Positions 19,390-28,296 of a stretch of DNA of 28,296 nucleotides are shown piece by piece. The notes under the pieces are model-generated. The model searched no databases. It had not been told where the DNA came from and saw only the letters and a list, made by a program, of their open reading frames with translations. Every line of letters starts with the position of its first letter. Position 1 is the stretch's first letter. A program made the translations under genes and the position numbers. This DNA comes from Cyanobium sp. M55B138 (GTDB taxonomy: Bacteria > Cyanobacteriota > Cyanobacteriia > PCC-6307 > Cyanobiaceae): positions 1 to 28,296 of the forward strand of contig JAGYNF010000004.1 in NCBI GenBank assembly GCA_018400215.1, in the 5' to 3' direction.

Positions 19390-19788
19390 TCAGCCAGCCT
19401 GCAGCATGCTGGCCCCCGCCTCACAGCTGGCCTCGATCACGGCGGTCACCAGCTCGTCGGCGCCGGCGGCCGACCAGCTGGCCCCAAAGCGGGGCAGGCC
19501 GTTCACGGATGTGTCGCGATAGAGCCCCTGGCCGCAGTCGATCTCCATCACGTAGAGATCGCCCATGCGGGGCTTGTCGCCCTCTTCGCTGGCGACCTGG
19601 AACCGGCTGAGCACGCTGAGGTAGCCGTCGCGGCTGCGGCGCAGGCTGCCCGCATCCCACCACTGGCGGCCTTCAGCGGTGGCCGGCACTTCCTGCCAGT
19701 CCACGGAGCCAGCTAGCACCGGTGCTGGCCAGGCCAGGGACAGCAGCGCTGCCAGCAACAGGCCCAGCAGGGCGCGGGCACGGGTCAT
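19390..19788 (-). CDS. Small exported protein of unknown function
   Basis: The protein is 132 aa. The N-terminus [20 protein letters not shown] ending in PVLAGS is a clear signal peptide with a likely AxA-type cut near residue 26. The mature part is about 105 aa, acidic and aromatic ([21 protein letters not shown]), with [15 protein letters not shown] and [10 protein letters not shown]. Its two cysteines could form a disulfide. I do not recognise a family. The ATG overlaps the accD stop as ATGA (19785-19788), so it is translated with accD, although a role in fatty acid synthesis is not implied. It probably acts in the periplasm or thylakoid lumen. Confidence 0.75.
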   Translation of the reverse strand: MTRARALLGLLLAALLSLAWPAPVLAGSVDWQEVPATAEGRQWWDAGSLRRSRDGYLSVLSRFQVASEEGDKPRMGDLYVMEIDCGQGLYRDTSVNGLPRFGASWSAAGADELVTAVIEASCEAGASMLQAG

Positions 19789-20660
19789 GCGGGCACCGTT
19801 TCACGGCAGCCGTGCAGCCGCAGCAGCGAGGCGAGGGTGGCCTTGAGCTGGGTGCGATCCACGATCGCGTCCACAAAGCCGTGGTCGCGCAGGTATTCCG
19901 CCGTTTGGAATCCCTCGGGCAATTTCTCCCGCAGGGTCTGCTCGATCACCCGCCGGCCGGCAAAGCCGATCAGGGCCCTGGGCTCCGCCAGGATCAGGTC
20001 ACCCAGCATGGCGAAGCTGGCGGTGACCCCGCCGGTGGTGGGGTGGGTGAGCAGGGGGAGATAGAGCAATTCCGCCTGGCGGTGCCGCTGCAGTGCCCCG
20101 GAGATCTTGGCCATCTGCATCAGGCTGAGCATGCCCTCCTGCATGCGGGCTCCCCCCGAGGCGCACACGATCAGCACGGGTTCGCGGCGGGCGGTGGCCG
20201 TCTCAATCAGCCGGGTGAGCTTTTCGCCCACCACCGAGCCCATTGAGCCGCCCATGAAGCGGAAGTCCATCACCCCCAGGGCCAGGGGCATGCCGCTGGT
20301 GTGGCAGAGACCGGTGACCACCGCATCCCGCAGGCCGGTGCTGCCCTGGCTGTCCCGGATGCGATCGGCATAGCTGCGCCGATCCTTGAAGGCCAGGGGA
20401 TCGGTGGGGCTGAGCTGGTCATCGAGGGAGTTGAAGCTGTCGGCATCGGCAATCAGCCGGATGCGCTCCTCGCTGTCGATGCGGTGGTGGTAGCCGCAGC
20501 CCTTGCAGACGCTGGCGTTGGCCACCAGATCCTTGCGGTACACCACCAGACCGCACTCGGGGCACTTGCTCCACAGGCCATCGCCCTCCTCCATCTCCTG
20601 GGGGTTGCGCACCGCCGGGGCGGTCTTGCGACGGTCAGCGAACCAGTCGAACAGCGACAT
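19785..20660 (-). CDS. accD: Acetyl-CoA carboxylase carboxyltransferase subunit beta
   Basis: The protein is 291 aa and begins [13 protein letters not shown] four-cysteine zinc ribbon has CPEC (33-36) and CKGC (52-55). The crotonase-fold carboxyltransferase domain carries [45 protein letters not shown] and the oxyanion-side RVIEQTL. With AccA it moves the carboxyl group from biotin to acetyl-CoA to form malonyl-CoA for fatty acid synthesis. accA is not in this window. A possible -10 (TTTAAT) and -35 (TTGCAG) lie in the 94-base gap upstream, with short spacing. The exported-protein gene overlaps its stop. Confidence 0.96.
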   Translation of the reverse strand: MSLFDWFADRRKTAPAVRNPQEMEEGDGLWSKCPECGLVVYRKDLVANASVCKGCGYHHRIDSEERIRLIADADSFNSLDDQLSPTDPLAFKDRRSYADRIRDSQGSTGLRDAVVTGLCHTSGMPLALGVMDFRFMGGSMGSVVGEKLTRLIETATARREPVLIVCASGGARMQEGMLSLMQMAKISGALQRHRQAELLYLPLLTHPTTGGVTASFAMLGDLILAEPRALIGFAGRRVIEQTLREKLPEGFQTAEYLRDHGFVDAIVDRTQLKATLASLLRLHGCRETVPA

Positions 20661-20754
20661 GGGCAGGGGTAGGCGGACACCAGATCCCCTCCATTAAAGG
20701 CGCCCGATCCACCTGCAAGCGCCCGTTCCAAGCAGGGTCGATCCGCGCTCCCGT

Positions 20755-21597
20755 TCAGAACAACCTGCCCAGCAGTGCGCTCCAGGCGTCATTGCCCAGC
20801 AGCCACACCGCCGCGCCGCCCGCGGTGAGGAAGGGACCGAAGGGAAAGGGCTGGTGCCGCCCTAGGCGCCCACTGATCCGGCCCACCAGGCCCACCACCG
20901 CTCCGCTGAACACGGCCAGCACCACGCTCAGCCCCAGGCCGGTGAGCCCCAGCCAGGCCCCCAGCAGGGCCGCCAGTTTGGCGTCGCCCAGGCCGAGGGC
21001 CGGCCGGCCGATGATCCGTTCGGCCAGGGCACTCACGGCCTCAAAGCCCAGCAGGCCCAGGGCGGCGGCCAGCAGGTGATGCAACAGCAGCAGGCGGCCC
21101 AGCTCGATCCCCTGGCCAAGGCCCAGCACGGCCGTGCTGGCCAGCCCCAGCAGCAACCCCAGCCGGCAGAGGGGTTCGGGCAACCAGAGCTGGTCGAGGT
21201 CCACCAGGGTGAGGGGGATCAGCCAGCTCAGCAGCAGCCAGCCGGCCAGCAGCAGCAGCAGGGGGTGGGGGTCGGGCCCCATGGCGCTGGGCCGGGCCAG
21301 CGTGGCCGCCACCCAGAGTCCGGCGGTGAGCAGCTCCACCAGGGGGTAGCGCACGGCGATGGCGGCGTGGCAGTGGCGGCAGCGGCCGGCCTGCAGCAGC
21401 CAGCTCAGCAGCGGCAGATTCTCAAACCAGCGCAGCTGGGCACCGCAGCGGGGGCAGTGGCTCCTCGGGAGCACCACCGATTCCTGGCGGGGCAGGCGCC
21501 AGGCCACCACGTTCAAAAAGCTGCCAACGCAGGCGCCGAAGAGGGCTGCCACGACGGCCAAGGGCGCCGAATGGCTGAGGGGCAGGGGGGGAATCAT
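20755..21597 (-). CDS. pilD: Prepilin peptidase / leader peptidase (type IV pilus)
   Basis: The protein is 280 aa with about seven or eight hydrophobic helices. Near the N-terminus is GSFLNVVAWRLPR, then two CxxC pairs (CPRC, CRHC) separated by about 26 residues. The two aspartates of this GxGD-type aspartic protease lie in TLVDLDQLWLPEP and GLGDAKLAALLG. The enzyme cuts and N-methylates type IV prepilins (or pseudopilins) at the inner membrane. No pilin genes are in the window. The ATG at 21597 lies two bases after the stop of a small unknown ORF. Confidence 0.9.
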   Translation of the reverse strand: MIPPLPLSHSAPLAVVAALFGACVGSFLNVVAWRLPRQESVVLPRSHCPRCGAQLRWFENLPLLSWLLQAGRCRHCHAAIAVRYPLVELLTAGLWVAATLARPSAMGPDPHPLLLLLAGWLLLSWLIPLTLVDLDQLWLPEPLCRLGLLLGLASTAVLGLGQGIELGRLLLLHHLLAAALGLLGFEAVSALAERIIGRPALGLGDAKLAALLGAWLGLTGLGLSVVLAVFSGAVVGLVGRISGRLGRHQPFPFGPFLTAGGAAVWLLGNDAWSALLGRLF

Positions 21598-21599
21598 GG

Positions 21600-21818
21600 T
21601 CAGCGGGCGGGACGCTGCATGCGCAGACGGCCGTTGGCGCGGGTCGTGGGACGCCCCCGCAGCAGGTCGATCGGCACAAACTGTTCGTGGGGCAGCAACA
21701 CCGGCTGCTCAAACACCACCCGTCCCCGCGCGCCCTGCAGCACCACCCCACAGGGATCGTTGCCGCCCGGGCAGTGCTCCATGTAGTGAAACAACACCTG
21801 CCGGGCCTGGTGGAACAC
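21600..21818 (-). CDS. Small protein of unknown function upstream of pilD
   Basis: The frame from GTG 21818 codes for 72 aa: MFHQARQVLFHYMEHCPG at the start, then GRVVFEQPVLLPHEQFVPID and a basic end GRLRMQRPAR. The same frame stays open upstream to about 22000 with a Pro/Ser/Ala-rich stretch and the plausible segment SGALESTAPPLRLDRINSQQ. No ATG is seen there, so the true start is uncertain and a sequence error is possible. It is separated from pilD by two bases. I recognise no family. It is kept because of the tight spacing and the protein-like composition. Confidence 0.45.
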   Translation of the reverse strand: MFHQARQVLFHYMEHCPGGNDPCGVVLQGARGRVVFEQPVLLPHEQFVPIDLLRGRPTTRANGRLRMQRPAR

Positions 21819-21922
21819 CTGCTGGCTGTTGATGCGGTCGAGCCTCAGCGGCGGCGCGGTCGATTCGAGCGCCCCAGAGATCAGGAACGATGGCCAGCTG
21901 GTGGCCGCCGCTGATCCTGGAG

Positions 21923-21959
21923 CGGGCGGATGGGAGGGGATGGGGGGATGGGAGGGGAC
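21923..21959 (+). repeat. G-run cluster with a 13-base direct repeat
   Basis: GGATGGGAGGGGA occurs at 21928-21940 and again at 21946-21958, joined by further G residues. The stretch has six runs of three or more G within about 35 bases on the plus strand, enough for a G-quadruplex. It lies in the 231-base region between the small unknown ORF and prk, where I see no confident gene. Confidence 0.6.
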
Positions 21960-22049
21960 GTTGGTGATGGCCTCACCGACTCCAGTTAGGGCCCAGATTA
22001 GGCGCTAGCACTGGAATGGCCCTGCGGGGTGAAGGACGAGAGGCGCGGA

Positions 22050-22952
22050 TCAGGCCAGTTTCTTCTTCTCTTCGATCATCCGGTGGATGATCGGAGTGAG
22101 AATCAGCTCCATGGCGAAGCCCATCTTGCCTCCGTTCACCACGATCGAGGTGGGGGTGGACATGAACGAGCCGTGGATCATGTTGAGCAGGTAGGGGAAG
22201 TCGATCCCCCACTTGTCGCGGGCCACCTTGCGGAAGTGGATGATCACAAAACTCTCATCCGGGGTGGGGATGGTCTGGATGAAGAAGGGGTTGGAGGTGT
22301 CCACGGTGGGCACCCGCTGGAAGTTGATGTCGGTGAGGCTGAACTGCGGGCAGATGTGGTTGATGTAATCCGGCATGCGGCGCAGGATCGTATCCACGGT
22401 GGCCTCGGCCGAGTAGCCGCGCTCCTGGTTGTCGCGGGCGATCTTCTGGATCCACTCCAGGTTCACGATCGGCACCACGCCGATCAGCAGATCCGCCAGG
22501 TTGCGCAGGTTGTAGCCCTCGCCCACCACGCCGCCGTGCAGGCCCTCGTAGAAGAGCAGATCGGTGCCGCTGGGAATCGCTTCCCAGGGGGTGAACTGGC
22601 CGGGTTCAAGGCTGGTGCCGAGGCGGGCGTTGTGGTCGGCGGCCTCCTCCACGGAGTGCAGGTAGTAGCGCTTCTCCCCACCGCCGCTTTCGCCGTAGCT
22701 GCGGAACAGCTCCTCGAGCTTGTCGAAGCGGTTGGCCTCGGGGCCGAAATGGGAGAAGTTCTCGCCCTTGGCCACGGCGGCGGCCATGGCTTCCTTCATC
22801 GGGCCCCGCTCGTAGCGGTGGTAGCTGTCGCCCTCCACCACGGCCGGGGTGATGCCCTCGCGCTTGAAGATGTACTCGAAGGCTCGCTTGACGGTGCTGG
22901 TCCCAGCGCCGGAAGAACCGGTGACAGAGACGACCGGGTGACGCTTCGACAT
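22050..22952 (-). CDS. prk: Phosphoribulokinase, class I (proteobacterial-like) form
   Basis: The protein is 300 aa and makes ribulose 1,5-bisphosphate from ribulose 5-phosphate and ATP for Rubisco. The P-loop is GSSGAGTSTV (12-21), followed by VVEGDSYHRYER, FSHFGPEANRFD, LLFYEGLHGG, NLEWIQKIARD, NFQRVPTVDTSNPF and KWGIDFPYLL. The sequence style is that of class I enzymes from proteobacteria. Class II enzymes of plants and many beta-cyanobacteria have a P-loop cysteine. I find only one cysteine here (HICPQF), so thioredoxin or CP12 control through a disulfide is not possible. The ATG at 22952 (MSKRHPVVSV) is chosen over an upstream start at 22979. leuB lies upstream. Confidence 0.95.
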   Translation of the reverse strand: MSKRHPVVSVTGSSGAGTSTVKRAFEYIFKREGITPAVVEGDSYHRYERGPMKEAMAAAVAKGENFSHFGPEANRFDKLEELFRSYGESGGGEKRYYLHSVEEAADHNARLGTSLEPGQFTPWEAIPSGTDLLFYEGLHGGVVGEGYNLRNLADLLIGVVPIVNLEWIQKIARDNQERGYSAEATVDTILRRMPDYINHICPQFSLTDINFQRVPTVDTSNPFFIQTIPTPDESFVIIHFRKVARDKWGIDFPYLLNMIHGSFMSTPTSIVVNGGKMGFAMELILTPIIHRMIEEKKKLA

Positions 22953-23038
22953 GCGCGGGGGGAGAAAAACCGTGAGCAAGTTTGGCAGGTGGCTGGTCCG
23001 GCTCGGCCTGTCGCCGCTGGACCGTTACCAGCCGTGGT

Positions 23039-24121
<1,083 letters not shown>

Positions 24122-24189
24122 CGGGGAGGCCGTGGCGGCGAGGTCGCGTTGGCTTGGAGGTTACGTGGCGGGGCTGCGGCGACCCGCCC

Positions 24190-25248
24190 TCACTCCTGGA
24201 GACGCTTTTCCAGCTGCCGCAGGGTCTTGAGCATCTCGGGCAGCTTGCTGAAGGTGGTGGCACAGCGCAGCCAGAGGCGGTTGGGGATGGCGGGAAAGCC
24301 ACTCACAACCTCCCCGGCCGCCACATCGCTGTGGATGCCGGATTTGGAGCTGGCAATCGAGCGATCGCCCATCACGGCCCTGTTGGCCACGCCCACCTGG
24401 CCGGCCAGGATCACGCCGTTGCCCAGGCGCACCCCGCCCGCGATCCCAACCTGGGCGGCCAGGGCGCAACCCTGGCCGGTGCTGACGCCGTGGCCGATGT
24501 GCACCAGGTTGTCGAGCTTGGTGCCGGCGCCGATGCGGGTCTCCCCCACGGCGGGGCGATCGATTGCGCTGCCGCTGCCCACCTCCACGCCGGCCTCCAG
24601 CACCACCCGGCCGGTCTGGGGCATCTTGCGCCAGCCCGCCGCGGTGGGCACGAAGCCGAAGCCCTCGCCGCCGATCACGCTGTTGGCGTGCAGCACGCAG
24701 CCCGGGCCGAGCTGGCTGCCGGGGTGCACCACGGCGCCGGCATGCAGTTCGCAGCCATCGCCGATCTGCACATCCTCGTAGAGCACCACCGAGGGATGGA
24801 TGGTGCAGTTGGCGCCGAGCTGCACCTTGGCGCCGATCACGGCATGGGCCCCCACGTGGGTGCCCATGCCCACCACCGCCGTGGGGTCGACGGCGGCGCT
24901 GGGGTGGATGCCCGCGGCGGGCCGCTGGTGGGGGTAGAGCTGCTCCAGGGCCTCGGCGAAGCCCAGGCGCGGATCGGCCAGGGCGATCCAGGCCACGCCG
25001 CGCCGTTGCAGCTCGGCACGCAGCGCCTGGCACTCCTCCCCCTGGGCTGGAATCAGCACCGCGCCGGCGGCGGTGCCGGCGGCGTCCGCACCCAGGGCAT
25101 GGCCCCGCTCCAGGAAGCTGAGCTCCGCCGGGCCCGCCTGGTCGAGGGCGGCGGCGCCGCAGAGGGCGGGATCGTCGGCCAGGAACCGCTCGGCGGCGCC
25201 GCCGGCTTGCACCTCGCTGAGCTGGGCGACCAGTTGGCTGAAGCGCAT
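24190..25248 (-). CDS. lpxD: UDP-3-O-acylglucosamine N-acyltransferase
   Basis: The protein is 352 aa. After a uridine-binding N-terminal domain come many left-handed beta-helix hexapeptide turns, such as [15 protein letters not shown] and [16 protein letters not shown]. The catalytic histidine fits [10 protein letters not shown]-terminal helix ([16 protein letters not shown]) follows [10 protein letters not shown]. LpxD adds the N-linked acyl chain in lipid A synthesis, consistent with a Gram-negative outer membrane. No other lpx gene is in the window. ATG 25248 is the natural start ([13 protein letters not shown]). It lies 37 bases after proB. Confidence 0.95.
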   Translation of the reverse strand: MRFSQLVAQLSEVQAGGAAERFLADDPALCGAAALDQAGPAELSFLERGHALGADAAGTAAGAVLIPAQGEECQALRAELQRRGVAWIALADPRLGFAEALEQLYPHQRPAAGIHPSAAVDPTAVVGMGTHVGAHAVIGAKVQLGANCTIHPSVVLYEDVQIGDGCELHAGAVVHPGSQLGPGCVLHANSVIGGEGFGFVPTAAGWRKMPQTGRVVLEAGVEVGSGSAIDRPAVGETRIGAGTKLDNLVHIGHGVSTGQGCALAAQVGIAGGVRLGNGVILAGQVGVANRAVMGDRSIASSKSGIHSDVAAGEVVSGFPAIPNRLWLRCATTFSKLPEMLKTLRQLEKRLQE

Positions 25249-25285
25249 GCCCCGAGGCTCGGATGGCCGAATCGTAGACAGGGCC

Positions 25286-26386
25286 TTAGAGCAGGGCCAA
25301 CTGGTCGCGGTGCACCACCTCCACGCCGGCCCGACCCACCAGGCCGCGCAGCTCGGCGCTGCCCAGGCCGGCCAGCCCCCGGCCCAGCTCGCGACCGTCG
25401 GCCGCCAGCAGCCGCACCGCTTCGCGGGGGCCGAAATCGCCCTCCACGGCGATCACCCCAACCGCCAGGAGCGAGGCGCCCCGCTCCACCAGGGCCCGCT
25501 CGGCGCCGGCATCGAGCCGCAGGCTGCCCTTGGGCAGCAGGGCGTGGGCCAGCCAGCGTTTGCGGTCGGGCAGGGGGGTGAGGGAGGCCTGGAACACGGT
25601 GCCCACCCGTTCCCCGGCCAGCAGGGCATCGAGCACGGCCGGATCGCGGCCATCGGCCAACCGCACCCGGATGCCGCTGGAGGTGGCGATGCGGGCCGCC
25701 GCCAACTTGGTGGTCATGCCGCCGGTGCCCCACTGGCCGCCGCCACTGGCCACATGGCTGAGCTGGGCCAATTCGGCCAGGTCGCGCACCTCCTCGATGG
25801 GCTGGGCGCTGGTGTCGCTGCGCGGATCCCCGGAGTAGAGCCGGTCGACGTCGGTGAGCAGGATCAGCTCATCGGCGCCGATGGCCACCGCCACCAGGGC
25901 CGAGAGGGTGTCGTTGTCGCCGAAGCGCAGTTCGTCGGTGGCCAGGGTGTCGTTTTCGTTCACCACCGGCACCACGCCCCAGGCCAGCAGCTGCTCCAGG
26001 GTGCGGCAGGCATTCTGGTAGCGGCGCTTGGAGGCCAGGTCGCCGCGGGTGAGCAGCACCTGGGCCACGGCGAGGCCGCGCACGGCAAAGGCCTCCTGGT
26101 AGAGGCCCATCAGCCGGCCTTGCCCCACGGCGGCCGCGGCCTGCAGGGCCTCCACCGCCGTGGGGCGCTCGGCCATCTGCAGGCTGGTGCAGCCCAGCCC
26201 CACCGCGCCGCTGGTCACCAGGGCCATCGATTCACCGCGCCGGCAGGCCCGCTTGAGGCTGGCGGCCAGGTCGGCAATCACGGCGGCGGTGGAGCGCTCG
26301 CCGCTGCCCCGCAGCAGGCTCGTGCCCACCTTCACCACCCGCCGTGGGCCCCGGGGTTGGCTAGACGTGCTGGGTAGCCCTGCCAT
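25286..26386 (-). CDS. proB: Glutamate 5-kinase
   Basis: The protein is 366 aa. It has an amino-acid-kinase fold with [38 protein letters not shown] and [13 protein letters not shown], then [17 protein letters not shown]-terminal PUA-like domain (about residues 280-360) contains [13 protein letters not shown]. It phosphorylates glutamate in the first step of proline synthesis. The longer open frame upstream is the YqeG coding sequence out of phase, so ATG 26386 ([10 protein letters not shown]) is taken. It lies two bases after the stop of the YqeG gene, so the two are likely coupled. Confidence 0.96.
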   Translation of the reverse strand: MAGLPSTSSQPRGPRRVVKVGTSLLRGSGERSTAAVIADLAASLKRACRRGESMALVTSGAVGLGCTSLQMAERPTAVEALQAAAAVGQGRLMGLYQEAFAVRGLAVAQVLLTRGDLASKRRYQNACRTLEQLLAWGVVPVVNENDTLATDELRFGDNDTLSALVAVAIGADELILLTDVDRLYSGDPRSDTSAQPIEEVRDLAELAQLSHVASGGGQWGTGGMTTKLAAARIATSSGIRVRLADGRDPAVLDALLAGERVGTVFQASLTPLPDRKRWLAHALLPKGSLRLDAGAERALVERGASLLAVGVIAVEGDFGPREAVRLLAADGRELGRGLAGLGSAELRGLVGRAGVEVVHRDQLALL

Positions 26387-26388
26387 GG

Positions 26389-26901
26389 TCAGCCCAGGCT
26401 GGTGCCCACCCAGTGGGCCAGGCGCAGTTCCAGCTTCTGCAGACGGTCGCGCTGGCACGGTTGGCCCTGGGGATCGATCGGTTTCACCAGCACGGTGAAC
26501 AGGCCCAGCCGATTTCCGACGATCACGTCGGTGAACAGCCGGTCGCCGATCAAGGCCACCCGATGGGGGGGCAACTGCAGCGCCTCCAGCACCCGGCGCA
26601 GGGCCCGGCGGCGGGGTTTGCCTGCCGAGGTGGTGAAGGGCACACCCAGCTGCTGCGCCACGGTGCCGATGCGCTGGCGGGAGGGGTTGTTGCTGAGCAG
26701 GTGGATGGGGAGCTGCTGCTGGGCCTGCTCCAGCCAGCGCACCATGCTCTCCGGCGGCATGGCCTGGCGGCGGGGCAGCAGGGTTCTGTCCACATCCAGC
26801 ACCAGGGCTGCGATGTCGCGGTCGAGCAGCTCCTGCAGCGGCAGCTGCACCAGGGTGCGCTCCAGCAGCCAGTCTGGCCGTAACAGCTGGCGCAGGCTCA
26901 C
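26389..26901 (-). CDS. YqeG-family HAD-IIIA phosphatase
   Basis: The protein is 170 aa. HAD motif I reads LVLDVDRTLLPRR, motif II LLSNNPS, the lysine KPRRRAL, and motif IV IGDRLFTDVIVGNRLG. This is the YqeG/HAD-IIIA family, related to mitochondrial phosphatidylglycerophosphate phosphatase (GEP4). In plants and cyanobacteria relatives dephosphorylate phosphatidylglycerophosphate to phosphatidylglycerol, a lipid needed by photosystems. That role is plausible here but inferred. The start is GTG 26901, overlapping the DUF3727 stop as GTGA; proB follows after two bases. Confidence 0.88.
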   Translation of the reverse strand: MSLRQLLRPDWLLERTLVQLPLQELLDRDIAALVLDVDRTLLPRRQAMPPESMVRWLEQAQQQLPIHLLSNNPSRQRIGTVAQQLGVPFTTSAGKPRRRALRRVLEALQLPPHRVALIGDRLFTDVIVGNRLGLFTVLVKPIDPQGQPCQRDRLQKLELRLAHWVGTSLG

Positions 26902-27437
26902 TCCAGCCCCTCCCGCTCCTCCAGTTCCGCCTCGATGCGGGGCTGCACGCGTTCGAATTCCTCCCCTTCCACCAGCAGCGCCTCACTGCCCTCCATGCGG
27001 GCCACCACGAAAAAGGGATCGAGGGGGATGTAGAGGCCGTATTCCTCGTCGTTGACCAGGAAGCTCACCAGCAGTTCGTAGGTCTCGGAGTCGTCGTCAC
27101 CGTCCTCGTCGTCGAGGTCGTCCGGATCGGGCTCATCCAGTTCGCCACTCACCGTGAGGGTCACGGCCGAACGCACCAGGGTGAGGTCGTGCTCCTGGAG
27201 CACCACATCGGCCACCGAGAGGATCGGCTCGCTGGCATCGATGCTGTCGATCAGATCGGGATCGGCGTCGTCATCGAGGCGGAACAGGCACACGGGGGTG
27301 TCCACGGGCGTGAGCAGCACGTAGTCGTGGCCATCGAGGGGGATCAGTTGTTCCAGAAAGCAGAGCAGCTGTCTCCCCCGCGCATCGCGGACCAGCACGG
27401 TCGGCACATCGGTGGGGAGTTCGCCGGGGCCAGTCAT
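26898..27437 (-). CDS. DUF3727-family acidic protein
   Basis: The protein is 179 aa. The first half has VPTVLVRDARGRQLLCFLEQ, HDYVLLTPVDTPVCLFRLDDD and SVADVVLQEHDLTLVRSAVTLT. A strongly acidic linker (ELDEPDPDDLDDEDGDDDSE) follows. The end (YELLVSFLVNDEEYGLYIPLDPFFVVARM) resembles DUF1292/DUF3727 repeats found in cyanobacteria and plastids. Function is unknown. ATG 27437 (MTGPGELPTD) was chosen because the 26 extra residues of the longest frame are not conserved-looking and cross the likely promoter region. It is first in a tight run with YqeG and proB. Confidence 0.85.
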   Translation of the reverse strand: MTGPGELPTDVPTVLVRDARGRQLLCFLEQLIPLDGHDYVLLTPVDTPVCLFRLDDDADPDLIDSIDASEPILSVADVVLQEHDLTLVRSAVTLTVSGELDEPDPDDLDDEDGDDDSETYELLVSFLVNDEEYGLYIPLDPFFVVARMEGSEALLVEGEEFERVQPRIEAELEEREGLE

Positions 27438-27440
27438 GAA

Positions 27441-27476
27441 AACACCTGTAGAGCTCGGGAACGGTAGAGCTGTGTT
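27441..27476. promoter_or_regulatory. Nested inverted and direct repeats upstream of DUF3727
   Basis: AACAC (27441-27445) pairs with GTGTT (27472-27476), and AGCTC (27452-27456) pairs with GAGCT (27467-27471). TAGAGCT also repeats directly at 27449-27455 and 27465-27471. The element starts three bases before the DUF3727 ATG, in the 90-base gap to ruvX. It could be a leader hairpin that controls translation or a regulator site. Evidence is structural only. Confidence 0.3.
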
Positions 27477-27527
27477 AACAGGATGAACCAGCGTCGGCGG
27501 TTTTGCCGCTGCCAAGGGCCGCCGGGA

Positions 27528-27971
27528 TCACCGGCAACCCCCTGCCGGCCCAGGTTCCGGTCCGTCCTGCAGCCACTGCTCCAGCAGCAGCGCCGCCGCC
27601 GCACTGTCGAGGGCGCCGCTGCGATCGCCGTGCAGACCATGGCGATCGGCGGCGGCCCAGCTGCTGCTGTGTTCATTGACCCAGGCCAGCGGCAGGTTGG
27701 TGGCGGCCATCAGCTGTTGGCCGTAGCGGCGGCAGTGGCGGGCCTGGGGTGTGGGCTCCCCCTGCTGGTCGAGGGGCAATCCCACCACCAGGAGCCGCAC
27801 CCGTCGTTGCTGCAACAGGGGCAGCAGCACGGCCAGATCGGCCTCAAAGCGACCCCGCGCCAGGGCGGCCAGGGGGGTGACCGTGAGGCCGAGGGGGTCG
27901 CAGCCGGCCAGGCCGATGCGGCGTCGGCCCACATCCAGGGCCAGGGCGGAACGGGGCTGGGGTCGGGGCAC
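27528..27971 (-). CDS. ruvX: RuvX / YqgF-family putative Holliday junction resolvase or rRNA-processing nuclease
   Basis: The protein is 147 aa with an RNase H-like fold. The key blocks are ALALDVGRRRIGLA (first aspartate), VVGLPLDQQGEP, WVNEHSSSW (the glutamate that is usually in a DER motif) and DSAAAALLLEQWL (last aspartate). RuvX/YqgF proteins take part in 16S rRNA 5'-end maturation and may cut recombination junctions. The NEH form in place of DER keeps the acidic residue. The start is GTG 27971, four bases after the stop of the GNAT gene. DUF3727 follows after 90 bases. Confidence 0.9.
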   Translation of the reverse strand: MPRPQPRSALALDVGRRRIGLAGCDPLGLTVTPLAALARGRFEADLAVLLPLLQQRRVRLLVVGLPLDQQGEPTPQARHCRRYGQQLMAATNLPLAWVNEHSSSWAAADRHGLHGDRSGALDSAAAALLLEQWLQDGPEPGPAGGCR

Positions 27972-27975
27972 CGCT

Positions 27976-28296
27976 TCAGCGGGGACCCAGGGGTGTGGGC
28001 ATGGGGCGGCGGCGGGGCTGGAGCTGCTCGAGCACGGCCCCGATGCGGCGCACGGCCTGGTGGGCCCGGGCCGGCATCTCCTGACGTCGCCAGACGCTGC
28101 GGGCCATCAGCACCCGCTCACCACAGGGCTCGGCACCCAATTGCTGCAGCCAGCCCTCCAGGTTGTGGTCGTGCGCATCGCTGCGCAGCCAGAGCGGATC
28201 GCGGCTGCCCAGGGTTTGTTGGGCCTGGCGCAACAGCCGCTCCGTGCCGCTCCCCACCAGATGGGCCCAGGCAGGGTGCACCGTGAGTTCCAGGTC
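27976..28296 (-). CDS. C-terminal part of a GNAT-family N-acetyltransferase
   Basis: The frame is open to the window edge and ends at 27976. It codes for at least 105 residues: LELTVHPAWAHLV, then SRDPLWLRSDAHDHNLEGWLQQLGAEPCGERVLMARSVWRRQ and a basic tail. The first piece fits the strand before the acetyl-CoA loop of GNAT proteins, and the middle gives the last strands. The N-terminal half lies outside the window, so substrate and start are unknown. It is upstream of and in tandem with ruvX. Confidence 0.65.
   Translation of the reverse strand, partial: DLELTVHPAWAHLVGSGTERLLRQAQQTLGSRDPLWLRSDAHDHNLEGWLQQLGAEPCGERVLMARSVWRRQEMPARAHQAVRRIGAVLEQLQPRRRPMPTPLGPR

Noticed and set aside
21971..22049. 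Terminator for prk
   Set aside because: TCCAGT and ACTGGA form a six-base inverted repeat, but the loop is long and no T run follows on the minus strand.

Overview
The window is bacterial, G+C-rich (roughly 70% by eye) and gene-dense. It reads as a chromosome segment of an alpha-cyanobacterium of the Cyanobium / Synechococcus (picocyanobacterial) type. The support is a photosystem II Psb30/Ycf12 gene, a Ycf20 (DUF565) gene, a DUF3727 gene, a UPF0182 gene, a plant-type glycerate kinase, class II FBP aldolase, phosphoribulokinase, and an RNB/Zam-like protein. There are no mobile elements, tRNA or rRNA genes, CRISPR arrays or phage genes. No gene-free stretch exceeds 300 bases.

Layout. 1-3.7 kb (minus): the first codons of an off-window gene, an RNB-family/Zam-like protein that seems to lack its catalytic aspartates, then the operon ykgJ-like > half-GDT1 > half-GDT1 (predicted Mn/Ca exchange). 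3.7-3.9 kb (plus): psb30, diverging from that operon. 3.85-7.2 kb (minus): a ClC-type channel/antiporter and recJ, which is broken by four single-base indels. 7.3-9.3 kb (plus): a translationally coupled set of CbbY-like HAD phosphatase (3' end scrambled), Ycf20 and D-glycerate kinase. 9.2-11.4 kb: rpmF (minus) and an FtsH protease (plus) with only one visible membrane anchor. 11.3-14.0 kb (minus): bicupin protein, MoaD/ThiS-like sulfur carrier, and thrC with four indels. 14.2-17.0 kb (plus): UPF0182 membrane protein. 17.1-20.7 kb (minus): fba with a clear terminator, a Gfo/Idh/MocA oxidoreductase, a small exported protein and accD. 20.8-28.3 kb (minus): prepilin peptidase, an unknown ORF, prk, leuB, lpxD, proB, a YqeG-like HAD phosphatase, DUF3727, ruvX and the end of a GNAT acetyltransferase.

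How it fits together. Most genes are housekeeping: Calvin cycle (fba, prk), photorespiratory salvage (glycerate kinase, perhaps the HAD phosphatase), amino acids (thrC, leuB, proB), lipids and outer membrane (accD, lpxD), recombination (recJ, ruvX) and thylakoid proteins (psb30, ftsH). Translational coupling through ATGA/GTGA overlaps is common, and three convergent gene pairs overlap at their 3' ends.

Quality. recJ, the CbbY-like gene and thrC carry single-base indels that together restore one full-length frame. thrC is normally essential, so sequencing or assembly error is at least as likely as gene decay. I found no clearly new multi-gene system. The most interesting leads are the ykgJ/half-GDT1 operon with its palindrome opposite psb30, the sulfur carrier next to ThrC, the class I phosphoribulokinase without redox cysteines, the catalytically degenerate RNB protein and the single-anchor FtsH.
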